From positions 1,064,994 to 1,128,993 of the forward strand of contig NW_019091368.1 in assembly GCF_001949145.1 (NCBI RefSeq): 64,000 bases of DNA, written 5' to 3'. The notes under the pieces are model-generated. The model was not told the origin of the DNA, ran no database searches, and was given only the letters and a program-made list of their open reading frames with translations. Numbering within the stretch: position 1 is the stretch's first letter; each line of letters opens with the position of its first letter. The position numbers were made by a program, and so were the translations under genes. This DNA is from Acanthaster planci (Eukaryota; Echinodermata; Asteroidea; Valvatida; Acanthasteridae). This document shows positions 27,001 to 39,000 of the stretch, piece by piece.

Positions 27001-30000
27001 CATATATGTAAATCTAACAATACGGAAGAGGCAAAACCTCAAAAATATGAGAGAAATGTGGCTGCATTTATGAAAGTACTGATTTAAAATGAATAAAAGA
27101 GGCAACCTAAGAGCACACACAAAATATTTAGAGAGGTGTCCAATGGATTACACATGCTTCCTACTTGTGAGCCTCAAAATAACCTGTCAAATATTGACGG
27201 GATTATTTAAGATATCTTTGGGAAGAACCTTGAAAACACTTTGGAGGAAGATAGGTATCGCTGCTTCAAAAACTGCACACCCAAACCTTCAAAGAAAAAC
27301 TTCCAGTAACCTTTACTGCAGCTAAATGGCATATATGTATATCTTAACACAAGCTTGGGAACAAGATAGTGGCAGAAGTAACGGATGTGAATGCAAAACT
27401 GCCGTAGAAAAATGGTTGAAACCAAACCACGGTGCCAATGGCTAACAATCTGCAATAAAACACAGTAACACTGAGAACAATCACATGGACTCTGACTAGT
27501 TTGACTAGCCAGAACATGTGTCTGCGCTTTTTTATTCGGCCACCAATCAGAACATTTACGGTAGATCTGAACATTGCGTAAGCATAGGAGAGATCATCAC
27601 AAATACAAAATTTGACATAGGAACAGCATACGACAGTTTAAAGCTTGGGTTATTCCACAATAACATCCCTACCCTATACTGGTCTTCTTGTATCAAGATT
27701 AAGTGTGTCCAACAAATATCTAAGTGAAGGTACCCAACTTGTAGCACATTTCTATGAATGAAACAAACGTCAGCATCTGCATATGATGGTGACAGAGTGT
27801 CCGTGCCTTGACCTGACTAACATTGCTTTTCCCCCCTTGCCATTCAGGGCTTGGTATGCACACAGAGTGCATTTACTGGTGGACCACAGTGCTTCAGATG
27901 ACATGATCAATGACCCCTGACCTGTGCGGCAACTCCTTCCTGGAAAGTTCTTACATGTAAGTGTGACCCGTCATTCTGAACGTTTGACAATTCCTCTCTC
28001 CCACTGTTAATTTTCATACTTTGAAGTGATTCAAAGTAAGTTTTGGCAGACGCTTGTAATTGTTCCAGGTGATGAAAGTTGGGTCATTCGTGAGTACATG
28101 TATGTTGGTTAGAAATTCCAGATAACAACTTATACATGCAATTCTTTGGCTTGTTTTTGGAACGCTAGGTCGCTATCACCTCAATTTAAAGCTGCGCTGA
28201 TGAGAATCCTTTCTACAAGGCCATTTTTTTTTCTTTTTCATGAAAATGAAACCAACGAAACCACCATGTAAAGCTTACCTTCCTGCTGGTCTTTGGCTGC
28301 TTGGGACATCTCTTCAATGCCTTCAATCTCCGGCTTGTTGATGCCTTGTCTGGCCTCTGCGATGAGCCGCCTCGCTCGCAGTCTCAACTCCTTCTGTCTC
28401 TCGTTCTCTTCCTGAATCAATGAGAGCAGTCAGTGTCATGCGTAATTCCTGACCTAATTGAGTCAACTTGGAGTCAACCCCCCCTCAAAAATAAAAAGAA
28501 CAGCACACCAGGGATCTAGTAAACTACAAAATGCCAAACTTAAGGTGTATGTAAAATCATATTGAGATTGGAGGATTAAGGACTCTTCAGGCCATAAAAA
28601 GTCATATCGAGCAACAAATTACTTTAAAAAGACGTCTGTGATTACTCAGAATCCATTTTAGGGAAAACAAAAATCAAACAAACTTTGAATAAAATCTGCA
28701 ATTTTCCTCTCAATGCAGATCCAGGCAATTGTAATAAAAGTCTACTCACTGAGCAAAAACTACCAGTATTACAGACGTAAAAACGCATAGAAGCAGGAAA
28801 AAGCAGTGGGAATTGCATGAACACTTTAGCTGGTAATCCAATTTCAACCAGCGGGGATATTTCCAGCTTAGCTTGAAGAACCATTAAGTACTCCATGTAG
28901 TTCCAGGAAATTGGTACTCCGTTCCTAAATTGGTACTCCGTTCCTAAATTGGTACTCCGTTCCTAAGTTGGTACTCCGTTCCTAAGTTGGTACTTGGTTC
29001 CTAAATTGGTACTCCGTTCCTAAATTGGTACTCCGTTCCTAAGTTGGTACTTGGTTCCTAAATTGGTACGCCGTTCCTAAATTGGTACTCTGTTCCTAAA
29101 TTGGTACTCCGTTCCTAAATTGGTACTTGGTTCCTAAATTGGTACTCCATTCCTACCTCATTGGCTTCCTCCTTCTCATCAGCTTTCTCCTTGGCTGGCC
29201 TTCGAATGCTCTGCTTGGTGGCAGCATCTCGTCGTGCTTGGTCTAGGAGCTTCCTAGCTCTGGCTTTCAACTGTTCCTCCCTTGTTAGCTCTTTCTGTGA
29301 CAGAAGGAGAGGGGGCATTTCAAAGCAGTTAACTAACTAGGAAGACTTGAAAATCAACACTTCAAATTCTGTTCCTGGTCTGTGTTTAAGTATGACAACA
29401 ACTACAAAGCCAACATGTAAATTTATAGCAATTAACAGGTTTCTATAATTTAAATATTTGCACACAGGTACCCACCATGTCCATGGTTTCATTTTGAAAC
29501 AAGTTCCAAAGCATTCAAGCAAGTTTTCAAAGTGTTCCAAAAACATTAACCCTAACAGTCCTCAATCCTTCACCTGTTGGAGGACTGAGGACTGTTAGGG
29601 TTAATGATGTGACCTTTTCCTTCAAATGGTACACACCACCAGAATATAGTCATTTGAAAAAACAAACCATGCATGAATGTCTCTTAATGTCTTATATTTG
29701 TTGTTTTAGTGAAATGCTGGAAAGTGTGAAAGCCAAGTATCCAGAGTAAGTTTCCAGTTTTATTTTACATACCCGATGCACACATCCAGCAGAAAACTGT
29801 CTACTTGTAAACAGGTCAAAATCATGACCTTAACAAAAAATTCTGTTACACAACTCTACTCCTACAATGTACATGTACATGTAGAGTATTACCACAGAAT
29901 ATTTCTGAAGCTTCACAAACGAGCACGTACAGAGAACACGAGTACCTGACAAATGACATAAACTTTCTACCTACAACCAACAGTGAAAAAGTTGCCTGTC

Positions 30001-33000
30001 TTCTACACTGCATGCATACTCACACACAGAGCTGCCTGCATACCATGTACATGGACTGTATACTGCACTAGTACTTTTGTAAATGGAGCATTTGAAGTAC
30101 ACTCCCCAGGAAAGATAACACTAAGCTACAGGTATGTATTCCAACAGCACAAGTCCCGGACAGGTGGCTCTTTGGGAATGTGCATGGCAACTTCTGCTTT
30201 CAATACACGGGTCTTGTCCTTAAAGGCTAGAAATGCTTAAATGGCTAAGAATCTACACTCTTTTTCAACTACTACTGGTGTTGAGACAGCTCAGCAACTA
30301 GTACAAGTAATTATGAAAAAGTGTTTAGCATAAGCAGATAAAACTGCCTCCATGACAATGGTTCATGTTTGTCAACTGGATTTGGTCATCAAATATACAT
30401 GTAATCTCCTCGGAGTTTTCTTTATTTATGACAAATCCCATTGCTTCTAAGAGTTTCTGGTACACTGTAGGTTTATCTCATAATACAGAATACAGGTAAT
30501 CAACTTATACTAAATGGCCTACAGTACACAACAGTTTTGGGCACATCTCTCCAAATCTTGCCAAAGCTGCTTTCTTTCCCTTTAAACTATTCAAAATCCT
30601 CCTGAAAATAATGTGCTTTGTGACTCCCAACTTCTCACCTAAAACACACCAGGCTTCAAGTTTTTTCTTGAATCAAAACATAAGTCCTGCTCACGCCTAT
30701 TCTAAAGAAATAATTTGGTACGACCTAATTTGGATGGCTGAAGTTTCTAAGACAAGTGTTTCTCCGACATACATGTAAACATGTAATTTGCGTTTTGTCA
30801 GGAGTCTAGTATGTGGCACTGGCTGACTATAAATCTGGGCCCAAGCGCGAGAAAAACCTCGCTTGATAAATCAGGTAACCAGCCAAAACTCCATGTATAT
30901 TGTTTTGTATTTAGCTGGGTTTTTTTGGTTAGCACGCAAATTGTTTTCCTGCTTAAGCAAATTTTGTGCTTAAGCAGCTCTATGAAATTGGCCCCTGATA
31001 ACTACGACAGCATTTTGGAGTTGTAACCCGACTACCACAACATCAAGCAGTATTAAATTTATGAGGGCCTCTTTAGTAAGCAGGACCAATGTCACCCTTA
31101 GAGAGACTGCTCTTCAATGCTCTACCAAGATTCTGGAAGGGGTTCTTACCATATCAATTTCTTCATCCTCCATCCCATCTTCGGATGCCTTTGTGCCATT
31201 TGCATCAACCCTGATTTCCTGCAACAAGTCTGTGTCCATGCTACCCTGTCCTGAGTGGCCTTTGGGCTCGCTATCCAGTTCCTCCTCCTTATCGGTCACC
31301 GAGTCCGTTTCCTTGGAACTCTGCATTGTCCCGTTAGTCTCGGGGAGCTTCGGTTTATCATTGCCCAGGTCCTCCCCTTCTGACGAGTGCCGACTACCTG
31401 AGGAGGACCGGCGTCTGTTCAACTTGGTGGGGCTCTGGTTAACAGGGGTGGAGCTGCTGCCCGTCCCACTGGTGGGAGTGGAACCACCCGTGCCGTTCAC
31501 TGTCACCGGTGTGTGGCCGTCCACCTCTTCCACCCGAGGGACCTTGTTGGGCTTGTCCCGGACGCTCAGGGCTTCCTGCTGGAACACGTCCTCGCTCAGC
31601 GCGGCGTCCGTACTGGACTTGCCCACCACGTAGGTGCTCTTCTTGGCCGTGTCGCCGATGCGCTGCAGCTCCATCTGCTGGCCCGTGAAGTGGGCCCGGA
31701 TCTGGAAGAGGTAGGTCATGACGGCCAGCTTGTCCGGCACAGCCAGTAGGACCATGTCCTTGGGGTCCAGTAGCTTGGGGATGCCCATGGAGGCAGCAGC
31801 CTCGAAAGCCTGAAGGGAAAAAAAAAGGAACATCAGTCAACAAAATGTTATCTGAAATCAGGAATATGTCAGTTTGAACAGTTAAGACCTCTATGAAAGT
31901 TGACTCTCTTTTTAGTTCAATTTCAAAAAAGTGATTTCAACTGTTGTTAGGGCGGGAAATACAGATTTTCTTTTTCAATGGCTGACATCTTAACGGCAAA
32001 AAAAAAGATATCCCAGAACCAATAAGAGAGCTGTTGTGAGGAAAGTAAAATAATGTCAAAACAATACCATCACTGCATACTGTCTAGTGTTATTAAAACA
32101 CTTTCTTCCGACATGTAACACTTCAGGACAGACTAGTAATTTGTATTCTCGGTCTATGAATAACTCCATGGGACCTTTATGCAATTCATTTGGCTCATGG
32201 ACTAGGAGAGAAAATGCAAGTAAACTTTCCTTCCAACAATCACAGACAACAAAAATCCCCAACTAGAGACTCAATCCACAGTTGGAGGTCTGTCTCCTTG
32301 GTAGCTGGGCTCCAAAGTCCTTTATACAATTTATGACTGAAGAAAAATATCCCTGAAAAAGATACCTATATGAACTGACATAACAGTCCTCGTTCCCTAA
32401 AGTAACAGGCAGATTATTCAGAAATGTTCACTGAGAAACTTCTTGTGAATTACAGCGACAACAGGTTCTGGAGAATCAGTTATCATAGTGCGGGAAGAAA
32501 TTCACATACCTTAGAGTTGTTTTCCTTGATGTCATGAGGGGACAAAGACGAAAAATCACTACAGAAAAACAAAGACCAAAACAAAGAAAATAAAGGTCAC
32601 ATGAAGGAAGTATTTAAGGTTGTTTCAAATGTTTATAACGGCCCGATGATTCATTCAAGTAATCAAACAATTCCATGTCGTCTTGTGGGTTCATACAGGC
32701 TTAGGAAGATTAGTAGATTAACACTTTGAAAAACACTGGGTCTTGTGGGGCTGAGTTTAAAAGTGTACATGGAGGCTAACATTATCAAAGTAAAGGAAAA
32801 AGATCAAACATGAATACAGTCATAATGGAAACTCCTTTTGCCTAAATACCTGCAAGGGTCTGAGCTTTACACGCATATTGTATGAGTGGGAAATGAAACT
32901 TTACTGATGATACACCATCATGGATTCTCTAAGTCCAAAAGACTTGCCTTTTCAGGAGCAAGATGCCTTAAAACTAAACCATGCATTACTGCAAGTTATT

Positions 33001-36000
33001 CATCAAAACCTCTGAGATACAGCAAAAAAAAGAGAGGAAATGTTATGCATGTTGAATGAGTTTTCAAGGTCGTACAGAAGATACATACATGAGCTCTGGT
33101 CGGAATTTATGGATGAGGGCACAAAATGCTAGGCCATTCCGCCACGATGTGGTCAGGTTGGTCACCCTGACTCCCCGATAGCCTTTCGTGTTCTCTCTGC
33201 ACCACTCCAAGAGCTCCTGGCTGGGCGTGTTCTTGTTAGTCTTCTTTGGACTTAGCTGAAAGGAATGAGATCATCAACATTTTAGCCCTCAACGGGGAAG
33301 ACAAACCATAAGAGAGGGCAAAATTGGGCAAAAGTAGACACTGGCAGACACAGCTAATGACTAAAGAGACAATGCTAGTTGGAAGAGTAGGGAGGAGAGA
33401 CCCTTTTATCCTTGCACCTTTTGTGATACATAACATAAATTTTTACAGCTGGGTTTTGTAAAAGTTTTGGCCTGCCTCTTGCTAACATTTTGAAACCACT
33501 TTTCCAAAACAATAACACTATGTTCTTATCCAATTGAAAATCTTGAAATACAGAGTAAACACGAATTTCTTATTCACAAAAGGTAGTAAAAATTGTTCCT
33601 TCACAGAAAGACTTGAAATAGTGCTAAGGCTAATTGGAAGATTGCCTTGCTTTACTGAACTAAAATTTTACAGCTTTACAGATGTACTCAATATCAACTG
33701 TTTTAGGAACATAGTAAAAGCAGCCAACACCTGAAGAATCTGACACTGTGCAGCTGGCCTGTAAGACAAATTTAGCAAGAGTAATGTATCCTGGAAGTAA
33801 CCCCTGAATAAAAAGGCAAAATGAGAACGTTTTGACCTTCTAAAGTCCTGCTTATTTAGCTGCAGGCTGCACTTACCACGTTGGGGTTCACCGTCTTTAC
33901 AACAGGTGCTGGCCTACTGGCCTCCTGTTCTTCCCTCACCGGTACCTCGGCTTTCACCGGCGGCCCAACTTTCTTGAACTCCATGACATTGGTGCGGGGC
34001 GTTTCAGCATCCGTCGCCGTGGTGTTGTTGTTCTGGAGAGCTTGGCTTTGGAACAGCTGGGCAAGGGGATTGGGCTGGGTGGAGGAAGGGGGCGCTGGGG
34101 CTTTCCGCTTCCGGTAACGGCTTCCTTCCGTCGGGGAATTCCTGGAGGAGAGGATTCCAAACAAGGGTTATAAAAAGATGACAACCTCCAGGAATTTAAT
34201 TAGTTCAAGTCCTACAGAACAGGGCTTATTAATATTTTCAGTACTTCTGAGAGCCATTGTGGTTGATTTTGGCAATCAAAAGCTTAATGCCAAAGGAATC
34301 TGTAACTCGTTTACACCATGATAGACCCATTTGAAACAAGAGCAAAAAGCAGGTTATAAAAGACTTGACAAAGCTTTATTTAAACTGAGTCCTTGTATGT
34401 CGGGAGAGTGTTCTGTCAAAGAGAACCAGTTGCTTTGGAAAAAGTTGCAGTCAAGTCAATTAGAAGTGAGCCTAAAGGCAAGTTAAGGTAACGAAGCATG
34501 GAGAAATCGTTAAGGTTCATTTGAATTTATAGCTCATTACTAGACTTGAGAGTGGTGTATAGGTGAGTAATTTGTGAGAAGTTGACAGCAACTCTCTCCG
34601 TGTGAGCATGAGGGTGAACTTTGGCAAACGGTGTCAACTGTTAAAATATCCTAAAATCTGCAGACACAAGTCAGAGAATTGTTCACAGCTTGATCCTGAA
34701 AAAGTAGAAGCCAAATGAACGAAGTTAACCCAAGCTTGGATGATGGAATTTTGAGACTCACTCATCCGAGTCTCCCGGTTCCCCCTGCGCCTCATCAAAC
34801 GTGTTGTTCTCCTCCGGCGTGATCTGGGGAATGACACTACCCCGGGCACTCAGGGGCTCCTTAGCACTGAAGCTCTGGCGGGACGACTGGCCGGATTGAA
34901 ACGACTGACTGGTGGTGGTGAAGCTGAGGTCTGGGTCTGGATCTGCCTCGTCAAAGGGGTTGGCCGGATCACTGGAGAAGGACACATCGTCGCTCTGACT
35001 GTGTCGCTTGCTACTCCCGCACTTCTTGAAAGGGTCTACGGGTCAAAATCCAACGAGTTTGTTAGTGTTCACTAATACGACTGGTAACTAGACTCCTGAG
35101 GATGGATTTCTCTCGATCTTGATGAAAGATCACAACTTACATTTCTCTGTACAGCCTATGGCCGTGTCCGAAACGGGCTTCCAGAGCTACGGCTAGGTCT
35201 ATTGTCCCTGCGTCTCCACGCATTTCCATTGGAGCGAAGACCTAGACCTAGCTCTAGACAAGAGATTCGGATGCAGCCTTTTAATTCAAATTACCACATG
35301 AAAACATTGATGAAATAGGCCAGACATGTCGGAAAATCCTCAGTCATATGTTGAAATGCTTAATATGATAACATATCATAACGTCAGATTTGTTTCTAAC
35401 CATTCAATATGAATGGCATGCATTCACAGCATGCACATACAGTACATGTGCATGTATGTATCTACAATGAAGTATCTATGAGTGTGCTGGGTTCGAATCC
35501 CGCCAAGTCAGACGCAGTGTTTAAAGACTGGTGCATGACAGCATCATTCCCATTTCTTGTGTCCCTGAGATCACAGTCGCAAAACTCTGTCACACTTCCA
35601 TGTAAAACATCTTGCTTTCTTTAAGTGGAGTGTTTAATTTAGCATTCAAGCAAAGTCCTCGCACCTTACTTTTTTCCAGGTACCCCGCTAAACTTCAAAA
35701 TTTGAAACACCGACTCTGGCTCACGAGCAAAACTTTCCATCACAAATGTTACTAGAATCACAATGCCACGTTATTCTCCCCATCGGCATTAAAAAAAAAC
35801 CTTGTTTCTCAGCTGAAGACAAACTGGTGGATTTTTAAAATCTCCTTTGCTCGTACTTTAAATGTACCGAGGAGTCATCCATGAGTTCTGATGTGCATAC
35901 ATGGTCAAATAATTTTTGGACAAAAAAAACATAAAGGCAAAATACGCGAGGACAAAGAAGCAGTGGGGATGAGAAATTAATACATTTCATAATTAGTAAT

Positions 36001-39000
36001 GAAATAAAAGCAGACCTGACAAGAAGTTGGTCTAAAATTGTAACACCTGTATTGGAACATGATGGTATTAGACTTAGAACACTACTGCAGCAGAATTGGA
36101 CTGAAATTCAATTATCTCACACATTTTATATGTATTTGAGTGAATTTTAATTTCCAAAAATGTTGTGTCGTGCCGCACTCATACAATGCTTTTCCCCACC
36201 AAGAGAAAACATGCTTGGAAGTTGAAAGAAGTAAACAAACAAAATTTGGGGGGTATTTTGAAGTTTCCGATCAAGTTCACTAGATTTAGTTTCATCTAGC
36301 TCCCTCCTCCCCCAAAAGAAATTCCCCCCCCCATTTGTATTAAAGGACAGTGAGAGGAAGATCACTGGGAACAACTACAAATGTCAAATGAACCCTGTCA
36401 TGAAAAGTTTTATAAATGTACACAGATCTAAGAGCAGTAATGAAGCCTTCCTCAAAAGGATCTGTCGCGCTCAAACCCGTGTTACAGATTTGAACCAGGT
36501 TCAGCCTGCCACAGATCCTGTCCACTAATTACTGCTGATGCAGCGTGAATCATAGTTTGCGTTTGGGTATAACAGTTCGCCCCTCGCAACCCGAAGATCT
36601 TTTCATTTCCTTCGGCTGGACAGATTAGCCTATTGATCAGGAGCCTGTAGCTGTGGTATTATAACCAAAGCTGAAGGGGGGGCTCAAAAACTGAACGCTC
36701 TCAAATCTGCCAATTTGGCTTTCCTGGGTCTGGGCCCTTCACGTGAGAGGTCTTGCTGGAGCTTTGTGGCTCGTCAGGGAGAAAAATGGGGATGGGCGGA
36801 AGGGAAGACAATTGTCACTTGGCTTCCACATATGGCACAGAAAGTTTTTTCTGGGGAAGACCGTTCAGCGAAAGGGATTTATCATTGAGGGCAAACAAAA
36901 GAGAATCTCTGGTGAAGAAACAAAGAAGGAATCCATCTTTTCTGCTACCATTGTGACAGTGGATGTACCCCTTGTTAAGTCGGTGCGGGTGAATACCGAT
37001 CCTTTGTGTGCCCGGCCCAAAATCTGGAGAAAATCCAACAATGGGAAGGCCTGGGGTGCGTTACATAAGTTCTCCTTTGCCTCCCCCCCCCTCTTCTTTT
37101 GATTCACTTGATGGATGAAAGCGCCCCGAGACATGTTCTCTCCTTCTTGGAGCACTTCCAAGGGTTTTTTTTCCTCCTGAAAAGGCATACTCGGTAATTG
37201 CGACAGAAGTAGGCATTAGCCATAGAGAAAGTTTGGGTGGATCACAAGCAGGGGCCGAACACTGGTGGCGAGAATTAATTAGAAATCAAAAAAAGAAAAC
37301 CCTCAATGGCCACTAATCATTGTGTCCTTCAAACCCGACTCATTTGTAGTAGATTTGTGAGCAGGATGACACTCTACAACCCCCCCTACCCAAACCGTCC
37401 TTTTCAGAAATGTACCAGCTGCAAAATGCACGCTAGTGTTACAACAAACCAGCATTTCCATACTCTCCATAGCTTACAGAACTTTCTCCTTGCTACACGG
37501 CTGCAGTTTTTGCCTACAGCTAACTGCCATTACAAAAGTCAGTTCCACATACAAGTGGTAAGTTGATCATGCTGTTACCAACCTCATTATTAATCATAAT
37601 TCCCCCCACAAAAGGCAGTTTTACCAAAAAATGAAAATGTCACAGAACCACCAAATTTCCACTGTTGCATAGAATGGCCAAACATAATTCTCAGTGTTAA
37701 ACAACCTACAGGGAAGACGGTTATTAGATCACAAAATTGTTCATACAACTGTAAATGAAACTATGCCTCATTTTAATTCAATTAAAGGGACAAATGTGCA
37801 ATTTGCAGCAAATGCTGTGGCCAACCAAGGAGAAAACTTTCTCCAAGCTTTGGTCACCCATTCAATCAATACATATACTTGGCAAAAGAAAAAGGCCCAC
37901 TTGACTTTTCACTTCATCTGGAGCTGGATAAAAAGTCTTTTGAGATTTTCTTCATTTTCACTCATCATTCAACATTTACATGCATCAAGAGACCAATCTA
38001 TTCCACATGATAAACAATAAATAATGACAACAAACATTTTTTCACTATTAGAAAAACAAACAAACAAACAAACAAACTGATCTATCTACATTTGAGCTGG
38101 CCCTTTTTTTAGGCAAACCAACTGAATTCATCATTTTAATAGTCAAGATGAAATTACCAAATCAAATTATTTCCAAGGAAACAGCATTTCCATACAAAAA
38201 CTCCCACAGCAGAAAAATTACATGCAAATATGAATTCTACCCATCTCCCCTCCTCCCCAAGAAACTCAAAAGGCAGCAATGGTAACACCACCAAAATACA
38301 TGTATGTTGTATTTTGTCCACGGCAATTAAGGACCAGAAAAGCACCTGCACTGGTATTTAAGGCAGATGCAAATATAGGAACTTACAGTCATAACACAGT
38401 ACAGGACAGAGCAACCACAGAGGATTAAATTGCTTCATAAAAGAAACAAAGAGCAGATATTGCTTCAGGAAAAGCAAAGACATGTTCCGTTTTCTCATAT
38501 TTTGTTGCAGAATATAGAGGATTTTCAAATTGATTCTTCTGCCTTTGATGAGACTCTTATCTGATCTTCCTATTTATTGAGCAGGGCAAATGACATTTTC
38601 ATTTTTATCAACATTACATGTAAATCATTTGAGTTGGTTAAATATTGTTTCCAGTTACAAGATTCAGTACAGCCGTACCATCCTCAACTAGTGAAGATTA
38701 CACGGTCCCTATATATCAAACGAAAGCAATTCACTTCTCCTCCAATCAGATCCCTCCAGAAGAGGTTGGCAGATACAGTTTCTCTTTCTGTCCGTTTCTA
38801 GGTATGATGTCAGACTTCAGGAATGTGGTTTCTTAAGTCGGTTTAAGGTACAGGCTTTATCCTGATTAAGACTTGAAGGGTCTTCTCAGATAGTTTCTTT
38901 GCCAGGGGAGATTATAAATATCAGCATTGAAAGCTGCTTAATCAAATACCGAAACTATCGAAACCCGATACAATACATCTTACAGAACATCATTGTGAAT

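Larger units (their letters stand above)
29295..31149 (-). other. EHBP1: EHBP1 intron 11
   Basis: A 1855-nt intron with the 26-bp hairpin at 29544-29606, a TACATG run at 29869 and the interspersed fragment at 30828-30996. Confidence 0.85.

Noticed and set aside
29115-29156. Exon 12 extending into the 19-bp repeat
   Set aside because: Reading continues only a few codons before a stop, and the donor at 29156-29155 joins exon 13 in the correct phase.
28921-29157. CRISPR-like direct repeats
   Set aside because: Units are head-to-tail with no spacers and lie in a eukaryotic intron: a minisatellite.
31061-31633. 190-codon plus-strand frame
   Set aside because: Antisense shadow of EHBP1 exon 11, whose minus-strand product is clearly recognised.
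35480-35512. GGTTCGAATCC, a perfect tRNA B-box
   Set aside because: No cloverleaf: the T-stem is only partly paired and no A-box, anticodon arm or acceptor stem lies upstream among the TACATG repeats.
36743-37102. 119-codon plus-strand frame in intron 6
   Set aside because: No recognisable domain and no splice or start context; more likely part of a GC-richer non-coding block.
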